Positions 33,985 through 43,959 of a stretch of DNA of 64,000 bases are shown here, piece after piece. Origin of the DNA: Bacteroides sp. GTDB taxonomy: Bacteria > Bacteroidota > Bacteroidia > Bacteroidales > Bacteroidaceae. The notes under the pieces are model-generated. The model was not told where the DNA came from, did no database searches, and saw nothing but the letters and a program-made list of their open reading frames with translations. The number at the start of each line of letters is the position of its first letter. The first letter of the stretch is position 1. Location of the stretch: contig JAGOOC010000001.1 in assembly GCA_017992695.1 (NCBI GenBank), positions 62,001-126,000 of the forward strand. The letters are read 5' to 3'. Position numbers and translations under genes: made by a program.

Positions 33985-36831
33985 TTAAAAAGCCTGCAAA
34001 AGGCATTCAATAGGTTGCCCGTGTTGCAAGCGTACGGTGAGTTCGGTTTGCTGGGCACGACGAACAACGCGTATCTGCTCCTGTGGCATCACTACCTTCC
34101 AGCCCCCTTTCAGTACGATTGTCTTTTCAATGGGGCGACTCGGTTCTTTAGTCGTATACTCCTTTTCGAGTATGTTCAGGTTGGGATCGCAAACGCTGAA
34201 GCGAATGTAGTCTTTATCGGGTTGGTGCATCACCAGCACTTCGGCTGGAAGCGATTGAAGCAGTTCATCGCCTTGCGGTTGATAAGCTTCGAAGGCAGCA
34301 TAAGCAGTGATTCGGGTAGTTTCGTCGAACACCACATGGGCGGTATCATCTCTACGCAACACACGATAACCACGCTCCTCTTCTACTCTCTTCAACTGAG
34401 AAGCATCGGGCTGAATCAACACCATGTATTCGTAACTGCTCCCCTTAGGAGCCTGTCCGTGGTCTATCCAGGCTGAGGCAAAGACTCCGCTGGTCTGTGC
34501 ACGTGTTTTTTCGTGAAGTGATTGCTGCTCGGCTACTTGCGTGCGAACAGTGCCTTCGACTACATGATAGTAGTTATCGTACCCATCGGTCAACCAATAA
34601 CGACCGGTCGCAGGTTTCTCACCACCGCGATAGGCACACTGAAAGAGCGTTGTCTCGGTTGGGTAAACAGTATTGCTATTGCTAATGCCCGAACCCAGAC
34701 AGATCATCCGATTATCGAAGCAGAATACTGACTTACGGGCTACGAAATCGGAGGTAAAGTTCTTTAGTTCACGTTCCATGAGCTTCATGGCAAAAACCCC
34801 GTTCGCTCCGTTCAAAGCGCTGCTGCCAGAGAAGTTTTCTTTGGATTTAGCCATCGTAGTGCCTCGTAATGGGCTATCAAGAAGAGCAAGCGGCAAATGA
34901 ATGGTAGTTGTTCCGGGCAAACGATTCCAATCCCAGCCCTGCGCTACAAATCCACTTGCGTCACGCGATACCGGATGACCCTTACCAAAAATCTGCACCG
35001 AACCGTAGCTCTGGTAGCGTCCGTAACGGTTGTCTTTGGCATAAATCTCGGCCCCCCACACATCGGTATTATAACCTTTGAGAGTAACCATCCAGTTGGC
35101 ACGACGGAATATACCGGCCGATCCGTAGTTGTAAACGAAGAATCCTTGCGGAGCTTTAGCAGGCAGAATGCCTTGTTCTTTAAAATAGGCCGACTGGGGT
35201 GTCTTATGATCGCTCAATAATCGGAGGTAATCAGCGGCTAAACCGTGATCAAATGAATCGCCGTTAGCCGATAAATCACCTGCCAGCGCCAAGGAAGCAA
35301 AGGCAGCTACATCGTCTTTATTCATGGAGCCCCCAAAAGGATGGCGGCCACTGATGCCAATGCCCCATTCGTACAGATTGCAGTAGTTGCGCATGGCTAA
35401 AAAGGCCGATTTCAACGCTTTTCGTCCGGAAACAGACACCTCATATTCGGTACCACTAGTAAAAGCAATAAACTGACCGAGCACAGCAAACACACCGGTG
35501 GTATAAGCGGGATAGAAACCACCGTGATGAAACGTTGTACCATCTACCTTAATGCCACCAAGGGTGCCCGGCGTATAATTCAAAGAGGTCGAAACCCAGC
35601 GAGACAAGCCTTTCAAGGCTCTATCCCTTTCTCGTTCATCGGGCATCAACAGCGCTGAGATGGTTTTTGCCATCAATAAGGTGTGCCAGGAGTCGAGTAG
35701 TTCGTCACGTCCGTACTGATAGGGTTTACGGGTTTCCTGCAATGCAGCCCAGAAACACAATGCCGACAAAATAGCATCGCGATTGGGACGTCCATAAATC
35801 GCTTTCCGCATCAGCCAAGCAGTGGTATATATTTTACGTACTTGGTATCCATAATGGTGATTAGTACCCATGCCACTACCAAAAGCAAAACCTTGATCGA
35901 TGGCATAATCGAATACCGTGAAGTAATTCTTCTGCGCTTGGATTGAGTGATTGTAAGTAGCATCGTAAGCAAAACCTGAAAGCATGGTTTCTAAATCATT
36001 CCACGAAATTTCGCCTTTCGTACGATCGAGCTCATCGGGTGCTACCAGAGGAGCGCCCGTAAACCCCAACCCCGAACGACTGATTTGTGCGGTCTGAAAT
36101 AGTTTATATGCCGCATCAACCTGCTCCTTAGGTGCTTTCTTCACATCAACGGCTTCGCTCACACGTTTTTCGATCAGGCACAGCTGTTGGCGTTGTTCCT
36201 CGCTAAGCTGTGCGGTCAGAGGCAGTTCATAGGTGTATTGCTCCCATTGCCACACCCTGCACCAATGCCACAAATCACGAAAAGAGAGGGCATTGTTGTA
36301 GGGAATTTGCTGGTCGGGGGTAGTGCGCAGGTTCATCTCTTTCATGGGAAAAGTGAGGCGATCGATGAAAATTCGTCCCTTTTGCTTGGGGGCTATCAGT
36401 CGATAAGCAACGATTTCCTTGGATTGTTTGCCTCCTTGCATGTGCTCGAAAGATATCCAGCAAGCACGCCAACCGGTGGCCTTGAGCTGATAAGCGAACC
36501 CATAAGAGACCTCGCCCTCTTTATCCAAAAACGCTACCCGAATGGAATCGTTCTGCGACTTCTCATTATATATCCACAGCGTAATTCCGTGCGAAGCTTC
36601 TTTCTTCTTATCCAGACGCAACGGCTCGATAGAGACTTCGAGCGTTGCTCCCGGCTTGTAGCTCCATTCCAAACTCTGAGTTCCCTCTTTGTAATAAAGA
36701 GAAGAGAGCGCTAGCTTGCTTCCGCTGTTGCCCGTAAAACTCTCCGGAATCTGATCTTCAAAACCGATGAATTGGGGAAAAACAGCAGAAGACACCAAAA
36801 GATAGAGGCATAGGAAAAAGAGGCGAGTCAT
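33985..36831 (-). CDS. PL8-family chondroitin sulfate ABC-type lyase
   Basis: A 948-residue secreted lyase with a signal peptide of about 20 residues. Residues 20-190 form a jelly-roll carbohydrate-binding part, then an alpha-helical toroid and beta-sandwich domains typical of PL8. DGTTFHHGGFYPAY places the catalytic His436 and Tyr443 seven residues apart, as His501 and Tyr508 are in Proteus vulgaris chondroitinase ABC I. Further on are GISGRHPFGG, with the likely catalytic Arg, and VYPTETTLFQ, with the likely Glu. It cuts chondroitin and dermatan chains by beta-elimination to 4,5-unsaturated disaccharides in the periplasm or at the surface. It is the last gene of the GH88-sulfatase-PL8 operon, so its products feed those two enzymes. 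Confidence 0.9.
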   Translation of the reverse strand: MTRLFFLCLYLLVSSAVFPQFIGFEDQIPESFTGNSGSKLALSSLYYKEGTQSLEWSYKPGATLEVSIEPLRLDKKKEASHGITLWIYNEKSQNDSIRVAFLDKEGEVSYGFAYQLKATGWRACWISFEHMQGGKQSKEIVAYRLIAPKQKGRIFIDRLTFPMKEMNLRTTPDQQIPYNNALSFRDLWHWCRVWQWEQYTYELPLTAQLSEEQRQQLCLIEKRVSEAVDVKKAPKEQVDAAYKLFQTAQISRSGLGFTGAPLVAPDELDRTKGEISWNDLETMLSGFAYDATYNHSIQAQKNYFTVFDYAIDQGFAFGSGMGTNHHYGYQVRKIYTTAWLMRKAIYGRPNRDAILSALCFWAALQETRKPYQYGRDELLDSWHTLLMAKTISALLMPDERERDRALKGLSRWVSTSLNYTPGTLGGIKVDGTTFHHGGFYPAYTTGVFAVLGQFIAFTSGTEYEVSVSGRKALKSAFLAMRNYCNLYEWGIGISGRHPFGGSMNKDDVAAFASLALAGDLSANGDSFDHGLAADYLRLLSDHKTPQSAYFKEQGILPAKAPQGFFVYNYGSAGIFRRANWMVTLKGYNTDVWGAEIYAKDNRYGRYQSYGSVQIFGKGHPVSRDASGFVAQGWDWNRLPGTTTIHLPLALLDSPLRGTTMAKSKENFSGSSALNGANGVFAMKLMERELKNFTSDFVARKSVFCFDNRMICLGSGISNSNTVYPTETTLFQCAYRGGEKPATGRYWLTDGYDNYYHVVEGTVRTQVAEQQSLHEKTRAQTSGVFASAWIDHGQAPKGSSYEYMVLIQPDASQLKRVEEERGYRVLRRDDTAHVVFDETTRITAYAAFEAYQPQGDELLQSLPAEVLVMHQPDKDYIRFSVCDPNLNILEKEYTTKEPSRPIEKTIVLKGGWKVVMPQEQIRVVRRAQQTELTVRLQHGQPIECLLQAF

Positions 36832-36851
36832 AGATTAGTTCGTTTAGTGAT

Positions 36852-38402
36852 TTAATAAGGTATAGAGGAAGAAAGAATGCGCTCGTTATACCAAGGATCA
36901 CCTGCTTGTTTGAGCAGAACAGCCAGCTGACCAAAAAGTTGTTTCACGACTTCGGGATGCTCCTGAAGCGGTAGGTTGTTCAATTGGTATGGATCTTCCA
37001 GATCATCGAAGAGCAGGCTCTTTTTCAATTGCTTCGTCTGCCGATCGATGTATAATGCAAGAGTGTATCGTGTTGTTTTAATGCCTCTTGATGAAGGGAA
37101 ATAAGACTGCACCAATCCGTTGGAGTCTTTCTCGCCATCGACGTTTTGAATGTACAATGTACCTGTGGGTCGAGCAACAGCTGCTTTTTCATCGAGAAGC
37201 AGAGGCGAAAAGTCGGTCCCTTGAACTTCGGCAGGAATCAATGGAGCCAAACCACAGAGTCCAAGAAGCGTGGGCATCACGTCGGGGGTAGAGAGTAGAA
37301 GATCGTCTACACGCGGACGAATGCGTTCGGGGAAACGAACCAAAAACGGTACATTCATCGACTCAGCATAAGGAGAGTTCTTCGGATCATCTGTGTACTG
37401 GCTGCAAAGTGTCTCGCCATGATCGGACGAAAACACCACTATGGTATTCTTATCCAATCCTAACTCTTTCAGTGCTGCAAGGATCTGTCCGAATGCACGG
37501 TCAACCCCGGTTACCGAGGCAAAGTAGTAGGGAGCCGATGCCGCCTTTTTCCTCTTCGAATCGGCATTGGGACGAATCAGCAGACGGTTTAAAGGTACAT
37601 CTTTATACAGATTGAAATCCTCTTCCATACAGTCGTCAAGCGAGCTGTAAGGACTGTGAGGCGGATTCATGCTCACCATCATAAAGAACGGTTTACGCGT
37701 ATCGCGCACATGATCCTTATTTCTAAGATAAGACACTACTTTATCGGCCTCGTGAAGCGGCGACCACTCTTTGGGGTCGTGACGCTGCCCGTTGGTATCC
37801 CAATAATGAGGATTCTTGTGCTCATCAAATGTGCCGTAGGAGTACCAGTAGTTAAAACCATGGCGTCGTTCGGGCGGGGTATAGGCATCCCAAACGGGAC
37901 GTTGCTTCTCAACATACTGCCCCGGACGTGCCGGATCATTGGGGGTAGGATAATCCAAATGCAGTTTACCAAAGTAAGCACAGTCATATCCTGCCTTCTG
38001 AAAGACATCGCTGATGCACTCGGCATCGACACGCAACGAACTGATGGGGCGATTGGAGTTACAATTCAGTGGCACCCCGCTTTGATGGGGATACATGCCG
38101 GTAAGCAACATACCCCGATGCGGACTACTGAGCGGACAGTTGCTTTGAGCCGATGTAAGCACCACCGACTCGCGTGCAAAAGCATTCAAATGAGGCGTGT
38201 GCACCGGATCGGCCTTGAAGCGAACCTGTTCGCGAAAGCCATCTTGATTCCAGAACTCCAACGCGTGATTGCGAAACTGATCGGGAAAAATGTATATGAT
38301 ATTGGGTTGCTGAACCTCGGTTTGGTGCACCTGACGGGTTTTACAGCCCGGAAGTGCAAGTAAACTGAGTCCACCCAAGAAGAGTCCAAGTGGGGTTTTC
38401 AT
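36852..38402 (-). CDS. Ser-type sulfatase lipoprotein of the glycosaminoglycan operon (S1 family)
   Basis: A 516-residue protein from the ATG at 38402, with a lipoprotein signal ending in LPGC (Cys20). IIYIFPDQFR near residue 35 carries the first metal ligand. The active-site signature is S-S-P-H-R starting at Ser92, followed by LLTG, so the formylglycine would come from serine and needs an anaerobic maturase not seen in this window. VVFSSDHGET near 325 and the C-terminal sulfatase block follow. The start at 38435 would overlap GH88, so 38402 is preferred. From memory the gene order GH88-sulfatase-PL8 matches B. thetaiotaomicron BT_3348-3350, whose sulfatase is reported as a chondroitin/dermatan 4-O-endosulfatase; that activity is inferred. 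Confidence 0.87.
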   Translation of the reverse strand: MKTPLGLFLGGLSLLALPGCKTRQVHQTEVQQPNIIYIFPDQFRNHALEFWNQDGFREQVRFKADPVHTPHLNAFARESVVLTSAQSNCPLSSPHRGMLLTGMYPHQSGVPLNCNSNRPISSLRVDAECISDVFQKAGYDCAYFGKLHLDYPTPNDPARPGQYVEKQRPVWDAYTPPERRHGFNYWYSYGTFDEHKNPHYWDTNGQRHDPKEWSPLHEADKVVSYLRNKDHVRDTRKPFFMMVSMNPPHSPYSSLDDCMEEDFNLYKDVPLNRLLIRPNADSKRKKAASAPYYFASVTGVDRAFGQILAALKELGLDKNTIVVFSSDHGETLCSQYTDDPKNSPYAESMNVPFLVRFPERIRPRVDDLLLSTPDVMPTLLGLCGLAPLIPAEVQGTDFSPLLLDEKAAVARPTGTLYIQNVDGEKDSNGLVQSYFPSSRGIKTTRYTLALYIDRQTKQLKKSLLFDDLEDPYQLNNLPLQEHPEVVKQLFGQLAVLLKQAGDPWYNERILSSSIPY

Positions 38403-38415
38403 GGCAAAGGTGTTA

Positions 38416-39618
38416 TTAGTTCTTTTCAAGGTCACGTTTACGCATCAATGCTTCGAGGAAGTAATAATCGGCATAGTTTAACGGCACATCAATCTCGGCA
38501 CCGTGAGGAATACTACCGACCGAATGCATCAGGATAAAATTTCCGTTGGTACCAACTTTGGCACGGTAAGCCGGAGAGGCCAGGCTCTTGAGAATAGCAT
38601 CGGCCGTTTGCTTGTAGTTCTTTTCGGGTAGGTAAGTGCTCATCTCATACAAAGCCGAAGCGGTACATGCGGCAGATGAAGCATCGCGCGGTTCGTTCGG
38701 TCTGTTTGGAGCATCGTAATCCCAATAGGGCACGAGGTCTTCGGGCAGGTTTTTGTGCTTAAAGATAAGATCGTAGATTCTCTCCGACTGATCGAGATAC
38801 TTCTTATCGTGTGTATAGCGATAGCAAATGGTATATCCATAGATAGCCCATGCTTGCCCGCGCGCCCAGATAGATTCATCGGCATATCCTTGAGCCGTCT
38901 GCTTGCCACGTACTTCTCCTGTTTCGGGATCGTAGTCAATCACATGATAGCAGCTGTTATCGGCGCGGAAATGATTGGCCAGTGTAGTATCGGCATGTTT
39001 CACGGCAATGTTATAGAACGTAGAGTCTCCGCTCAATGCAGTAGCTTCGAACAAGAGCTCAAGGTTCATCATATTATCAATGATAACAGGGCATTTCCAA
39101 CCACGTGTGCCTTGCCAGCCCTTATCGGCATCCCATGATTGAATGACACCGGCATGAGGACGAAAGCGAGTAGAGAGCGATCGGGCTGTTTCAACGATTA
39201 CATCCTTATATTCTTTTTTGTCGGCCATGCGGTAGCCATTCAGATAGCTGCAACCAATCATAAAACCAACATCGTGATGCCATTTAAGGTACTTCACCGA
39301 ATCTAAATCTTCAGTATACTTCTCGGCCAACGGCAACCACTTCGGGTCTCCGGTTAGTTCGTAAGTCAACCACATACTGCCCGGAAAAAAACCAGAACAC
39401 CAGTCATCCATCGGAATATAGACGATGCTACTATCCTCACGAATCGTACGGGGGTTCAGAATCTTTCCCGATTGCTCAATCAGGTTTGTCTGAAGCGTAT
39501 GTTGCGCCACAGCATTATTAATATTGTCCTGAATAAAGTCAGTTTCAAACGGTTTCTGACTACTGCAACCGGTCAGAACAAGAAAGGAAAGTCCTAATGC
39601 ACTAAGAGTAATTCTCAT
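38416..39618 (-). CDS. GH88 unsaturated glucuronyl hydrolase
   Basis: A 400-residue (alpha/alpha)6-barrel enzyme, lipoprotein by its LTGC signal (Cys18). WHHDVGFM places Asp116 and IIDNMMNLELLF places Asp181; these correspond to the two aspartates (88 and 149) of Bacillus UGL. ADESIWARGQAWAIYG near 230 is the most conserved GH88 block. It hydrates the 4,5-unsaturated uronic acid at the end of lyase products, freeing GalNAc or GlcNAc. The frame extends to 39744, but the signal peptide and the -7 box at 39661-39668 set the start at 39618. It is the first gene of the operon with sulfatase and PL8 lyase. Confidence 0.92.
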   Translation of the reverse strand: MRITLSALGLSFLVLTGCSSQKPFETDFIQDNINNAVAQHTLQTNLIEQSGKILNPRTIREDSSIVYIPMDDWCSGFFPGSMWLTYELTGDPKWLPLAEKYTEDLDSVKYLKWHHDVGFMIGCSYLNGYRMADKKEYKDVIVETARSLSTRFRPHAGVIQSWDADKGWQGTRGWKCPVIIDNMMNLELLFEATALSGDSTFYNIAVKHADTTLANHFRADNSCYHVIDYDPETGEVRGKQTAQGYADESIWARGQAWAIYGYTICYRYTHDKKYLDQSERIYDLIFKHKNLPEDLVPYWDYDAPNRPNEPRDASSAACTASALYEMSTYLPEKNYKQTADAILKSLASPAYRAKVGTNGNFILMHSVGSIPHGAEIDVPLNYADYYFLEALMRKRDLEKN

Positions 39619-39660
39619 AATAATGGATTCTATGTTATTAACTTCTGGATATCTATGCCG

Positions 39661-39668
39661 CAAAAATA
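39661..39668 (-). promoter_or_regulatory. Promoter -7 box for the GH88-sulfatase-PL8 operon
   Basis: On the minus strand TATTTTTG followed by C, 43 bp before the ATG at 39618. The upstream box is not recognisable, as expected if an activator such as the hybrid regulator at 50201 drives it. Confidence 0.5.
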
Positions 39669-39830
39669 GATGAATTGAATGAGTTTGACCTTCATAAATC
39701 ATCCAATTAAAAGACATGTTTGGTACATTTACAGCATAGAACATTAAATAAAGGCGAACGACACGCTATGAGAATCCTTTAAAAATCATTTTCCCTTTCA
39801 GTGACCACCAAGATGAGGTCGGCGATGAAT

Positions 39831-40670
39831 TTACTTTGCGATAATCGAAGTAAGCGGATGCCGAGCCCCCTTAACTGTTTTCAAGAAGGCTTTAGCCGAT
39901 CCGAAGTTAAGGTATAAATCGAGCCGAACAGGAAGATGATTCCTATCGTCGGTAATGTAAAACGTAATCACTTCTTTTTCTTTTCCTTTTTTATACTCTA
40001 CAAGAGAGAATACCAAACAGCGATAAGTAGTGTCGTTCTCTGCTGTTATATTTTTAGCTCCACGATAAATCAGCGTTTGATCTTCTACCCCCTTGCCCGT
40101 TGCCATGGCAAACTTAATGTGTTGCCCAATAGCATAATCGCCTGGATTATAAGAACGCGCCTGTGCCAAAATACTCAACATATCGTAGATACAGCGACTA
40201 TCACTTAGCAGCGTTTCTACCACTTCACCATCGCGGTAGGTTCGTTTCTGATTAACGTAGCACAACCCATCACGGTAAGAGAAGCGTGCCTCATCAACCG
40301 TATAACGTTTACCCTCTTCGGCTCCTTTACGAAACGAAAGAGGTTCCATCTTTTCGCCAATCACGCTGGTAAGCGTATCACGCATTTTAAAGAAGAAATC
40401 GGCTTTCGAACTCCCGATAGCCAACAAATTGATTCGATAAGCCGGCTTAGAATGATAGGTCGTAGCATTCGTAGTCAAACTGGCTAATCCGGCTTTTACC
40501 CAAACAAACTTCCAGTTAAAATAGAGATCATACATGACATGTTCGCCCGACTTGAATGCATCATTCTTCGCTTCGCACTGTGCCCCGGCAGGGAGTGCCG
40601 GCCACAATAAAAACAAAAGAAGTAGCCAAACGAAACCTCGGCTACGATTAGTTTCTCCGGTTTCGATCAT
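39831..40670 (-). CDS. DUF3108-domain exported protein
   Basis: A 279-residue protein from the ATG at 40670, with a signal peptide (GFVWLLLLFLLWPALPAGAQ). The rest matches DUF3108: FKSGEHVMYDLYFNWKFVWVKAGLASL near residues 40-66, KPAYRINLLAIGSSKADFFFKMRDTL near 75-100, and a basic C-terminal end (VRLDLYLNFGSAKAFLKTVKG). The fold is predicted beta-rich and periplasmic, resembling lipoprotein-carrier-like proteins. The function is unknown. It overlaps the end of the Ig-like lipoprotein gene by 23 bp; a frame as far as 40751 is open but would overlap by 104 bp. The pair is probably cotranscribed and may act together at the envelope. Confidence 0.8.
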   Translation of the reverse strand: MIETGETNRSRGFVWLLLLFLLWPALPAGAQCEAKNDAFKSGEHVMYDLYFNWKFVWVKAGLASLTTNATTYHSKPAYRINLLAIGSSKADFFFKMRDTLTSVIGEKMEPLSFRKGAEEGKRYTVDEARFSYRDGLCYVNQKRTYRDGEVVETLLSDSRCIYDMLSILAQARSYNPGDYAIGQHIKFAMATGKGVEDQTLIYRGAKNITAENDTTYRCLVFSLVEYKKGKEKEVITFYITDDRNHLPVRLDLYLNFGSAKAFLKTVKGARHPLTSIIAK

Positions 40671-42549
40671 TGTTTTGATTATTTCTGTTCTTTTTCTTTC
40701 TGTCTTCATCAGGTTTTTGTTTTTTAAGTTCATCCAACTTTTGTTTATCAAGCGGAAGAGCTGTTACATTCCAATCTTGCTCAAGTTCCCAATTCGCTTT
40801 TAGTTCCAACATCTGCGGATAGTAATAGACCATTTCCGGTTGACGTTTTTCTTCATAGCTACCGGTATCCCATCTGCCATTGTTATTTTTATCTTCAACC
40901 AAACGGGCAGTATATTTACCTGGATTCAAGTAATAAAAATCGGCTTTCCCTTCGATAACGGGCACCTGTCGCAACACTTTATCTTGCATATCGAGCAACT
41001 GCAAAAAAGCAGTGGTGTTTAGACCCGACAGGTTAAAGAAGATGGCACCATATTCCTCTTGCGTTCGTACTTTGAAGGACTGCTTGATCTTATCTGAGAA
41101 CAATCCGTATTGCCCCTTAAAGGCAGTCGAGTCGACCGAGAATTCATATTCTTTGCCGTAGTCCCACTCGTAATAGAAATTGTATTTCCGCTTAAGCAAG
41201 GAGTCTTGTTCGAGAACAAAAGGAATCTCTTTCCACAACGTATCTACTTTCTCACGCAAATGAACCGCTCCACTGTCATACGACAAGATAGGCTCTTCAA
41301 ATGTCAGTGAGATATAGTCATATATATCCATACTCGATGGTGCGTGTGTATTAACGGACAGAAACTTCGTAGGCTCGGACACTTCCTCGCTCCCTTTCTT
41401 CTTTTTTTTCTGAATGGGTTCTTTCTTCTCTTTTTTGGCCACCAACTGCAATGTATCGGTACGAGGCACCAATTGGTTTAACGTATCTGTATACAAATAG
41501 TTCAATTGAATGGCTAAGGTGTCTTGTTTATAAAGCAGAGAATCTTTTATCCAGTAATGAATGGTATCGTTATGAAGGCTCTTTTCGATGATAAAAGCAC
41601 CCTTCTCATCAAAGTTTAGCCCCTTCAAGGTTGGCAGTGTATCGGCAGGTGCTGCAAAATAGAGTGTGATTTTTCGTGGAGTGAGTCGTTCATTCTTGAT
41701 AAGGTATTGCGAGGCAAGTGTCTCTTTGAAAGAGCGAAGAATGACGTGGTCGGGCAGGTAATAGGTATGATTTCTCTCTACAATGGTATCAATGGTCAGC
41801 GAGTCAATCCATGTGGTGTCTTTGCGCATACGCTCCTCGAATCTTGGAATAATCAACGAGTCATTGAACGCCAACGCTTCACTCTTTTGTGAGAAAGTAA
41901 AGTTTTGATCGGAATCATTCAAACCAAAGATATGATATTTACCGGGGGCTATTCCGCGGATGACAAAGCGCCCTCGACTATCAGTACGAGCCACACGATC
42001 AAAAGGCAGTTTAATAAATGCGGAATCGTTTAGGTTGGAGTGAAGCCCCACAAGTATGCCCTTGACAGGTTCAAGTGTTTCGGCTTCGAGCACAACTCCG
42101 GCTACCTCCATTGTATCAATCACGCTTCCAGTAGAGAAGGTAAAGGCAAAATCTCCGAGTGGATTTCCTTCATTATTATCGACAATGGCATCCGAAAAAT
42201 CAATCGTATAGGTAGTATTTGCCTTAAGCGAATCAAGCAGTTCAATCGTAATCTTCTTTCCTCCGGGTTTAATTTCGGGTTGTTGCACCTGCGGAGGAGA
42301 AATAACAACTTTTTCATTGGCCTTCTCTAGTTTGATGAATTCGTCAAACTCCACCACTATACGCTTCTTGGTATTGTTAAGCGCACCCGCTACTGGCGAA
42401 CTACCAATAAAGCGAGGCGGGGTCTCGTCGATAGGGCCACCATCGGGTCGTCCGATACTGGCACAAGAATAAAAAGCAGCCACCAGCATGGCTACCCCCA
42501 ATACATTGCGAACAAGTCGCTTCCAAGTATAATTTGTCCGATAGATCAT
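40648..42549 (-). CDS. Lipoprotein with N-terminal Ig-like domain
   Basis: A 633-residue protein with a lipoprotein signal ending in FYSC (Cys29). GGPIDETPPRFIGSSPVAGALNNT near residues 36-58 begins an SbsA-type Ig-like domain (FDEFIKLEKA, VVISPPQVQQ, TYTIDFSDAIVDN). A carboxypeptidase-regulatory-like fold follows near 145-220 (LEPVKGILVGLH, RFVIRGIAPGKYHIFGLND). The middle is beta-rich and the tail is extremely basic with repeated K, R and N. It is common in Bacteroidales and probably sits at the outer membrane. The ATG at 42549 lies only 5 bp after a -7-like TATTTTTG (42561-42554), so the message may be nearly leaderless. Confidence 0.8.
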   Translation of the reverse strand: MIYRTNYTWKRLVRNVLGVAMLVAAFYSCASIGRPDGGPIDETPPRFIGSSPVAGALNNTKKRIVVEFDEFIKLEKANEKVVISPPQVQQPEIKPGGKKITIELLDSLKANTTYTIDFSDAIVDNNEGNPLGDFAFTFSTGSVIDTMEVAGVVLEAETLEPVKGILVGLHSNLNDSAFIKLPFDRVARTDSRGRFVIRGIAPGKYHIFGLNDSDQNFTFSQKSEALAFNDSLIIPRFEERMRKDTTWIDSLTIDTIVERNHTYYLPDHVILRSFKETLASQYLIKNERLTPRKITLYFAAPADTLPTLKGLNFDEKGAFIIEKSLHNDTIHYWIKDSLLYKQDTLAIQLNYLYTDTLNQLVPRTDTLQLVAKKEKKEPIQKKKKKGSEEVSEPTKFLSVNTHAPSSMDIYDYISLTFEEPILSYDSGAVHLREKVDTLWKEIPFVLEQDSLLKRKYNFYYEWDYGKEYEFSVDSTAFKGQYGLFSDKIKQSFKVRTQEEYGAIFFNLSGLNTTAFLQLLDMQDKVLRQVPVIEGKADFYYLNPGKYTARLVEDKNNNGRWDTGSYEEKRQPEMVYYYPQMLELKANWELEQDWNVTALPLDKQKLDELKKQKPDEDRKKKNRNNQNNDRNRRN

Positions 42550-42846
42550 GTTGCAAAAATAAACGTTCTCTACCAATTAATGTCATACTTTACGCTAATT
42601 AATTGAAATATATTCGTTGTTATATCCTTATTTCCGCTTTTACAGAAACGATCTATCTTAATTAGAGAAAAACATCGTTAAAAAAACACACTATTCGGAA
42701 CGCCTGTATTCATTTTTACATTACTTTTACGCCAGAAACTTTGCAGGCATTCAGAGTTTTCTTGTTTCACAATTAGAATGCTACTGATTATAGATGCACA
42801 CATCATAAGTAAATTAATTTATAAACATTGAATATAAATCGAAAGT
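42550..42846. other. Divergent intergenic region before the efflux operon
   Basis: This 297 bp gap holds a minus-strand -7-like box at 42554-42561 and, on the plus strand, only a weak candidate (AAACTTTG, 42736-42743) for the efflux operon. I see no regulator gene and no clear operator repeat. Confidence 0.45.
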
Positions 42847-43956
42847 ATGAAAAGTAAAGTTGCATTATTTGCATTTTGTTTCGCTCTGTTTAGCTGTGGT
42901 CAAAAAGGGCAAATGGGGATGGGTGGCATACCAGAATATACCGTAATGACCTTGCAGCCTGCCAGCAGTGAGTTAAATCGCACATATCCCGCTATTATTA
43001 AAGGGAAACAAGATGTCGAAATTCGTTCGCAAGTAGCCGGATTCATTACAAAGGTATGTGTTGACGAAGGATCGGTTGTACGCAAAGGGCAAACATTATT
43101 TATCATTGATCCCGTACAGTACCAAGCGGCTGTTCAATCGGCCGAAGCCAGTGTACAGGTTGCTAGGTCGGGGGTAGCTACACAACAGCTAACGGTAAAC
43201 AATAAGCGCGAGTTGCTGAAAAAGGAGATCATCAGTCCATATGATATGGAGATGGCCGAAAATCAGCTGGCGTCGCAGAAAGCATTGTTGGCACAAGCCA
43301 ATGCTCAACTCATCAATGCCCGTCAAAACCTATCCTTCACCAACGTAAAAAGTCCTTCGGACGGTGTGGTAGGAACAATTCCTTTCCGCGTAGGAAGCCT
43401 CGTTAGCAGTGCAACCACCACTCCGCTAACCACCGTTTCAGACATTTCGGCAATGTATGTTTACTTTTCGATGAACGAAAAGCAGCTACTCGACATGACT
43501 CGCGAAGGAGGAACAATGAAAGAAATTTTGGCAAAGATGCCTCTCGTTCAACTGCGTCTTATTGACGGAACGATCTATGCCGATAGCGGCCGGATAGAGA
43601 CTCTGAGCGGTGTAATAGAGCCAGCAACAGGCGCGGTAAGCATGCGCGCTACTTTTCCCAACAAACGCAATGTATTGCGCAGTGGAGGAACCGGATCGGT
43701 ATTGATTCCATACACCGAGAAGAATGCACTAATCATTCCACAGAAAGCAACCTACGAGATACAGGACAAGAAATTTGTCTTTTTGGTAACCGATAGTGCC
43801 ACTACCCAAACAACCGAGATTAAGATATTCCCTATTGACAATGGGCAAAACTATGTTGTTACTTCCGGCTTAAAGGTAGGCGACAAGATTGTTGTCGAAG
43901 GAGTAGGCACCAGCGTGAAAGACGGAATGAAGATTCAACCTAAAGAAACGAAATAA
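42847..43956 (+). CDS. RND efflux periplasmic adaptor (membrane fusion protein)
   Basis: A 369-residue lipoprotein with signal ending in LFSC (Cys17). The layout is that of AcrA/MexA: VEIRSQVAGFITKVCVDEGSVVRKGQTLFIIDP near residues 57-90 (lipoyl half), a coiled hairpin of about 90-150, then SFTNVKSPSDGVVGTIPFRVGSLV near 160-183 (second lipoyl half) and a beta-barrel and membrane-proximal domain to the end. It links the inner-membrane pump to the outer-membrane channel. It is the first of four genes, with the RND permease 3 bp downstream. Substrates cannot be predicted; hydrophobic drugs, bile salts or lipids are usual. Confidence 0.93.
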   Translation: MKSKVALFAFCFALFSCGQKGQMGMGGIPEYTVMTLQPASSELNRTYPAIIKGKQDVEIRSQVAGFITKVCVDEGSVVRKGQTLFIIDPVQYQAAVQSAEASVQVARSGVATQQLTVNNKRELLKKEIISPYDMEMAENQLASQKALLAQANAQLINARQNLSFTNVKSPSDGVVGTIPFRVGSLVSSATTTPLTTVSDISAMYVYFSMNEKQLLDMTREGGTMKEILAKMPLVQLRLIDGTIYADSGRIETLSGVIEPATGAVSMRATFPNKRNVLRSGGTGSVLIPYTEKNALIIPQKATYEIQDKKFVFLVTDSATTQTTEIKIFPIDNGQNYVVTSGLKVGDKIVVEGVGTSVKDGMKIQPKETK

Positions 43957-43959
43957 ACA

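Noticed and set aside
37656..38363. 235-codon open frame on the plus strand
   Set aside because: It lies fully opposite the sulfatase gene, which has clear motifs; the frame shows no domain or plausible start.
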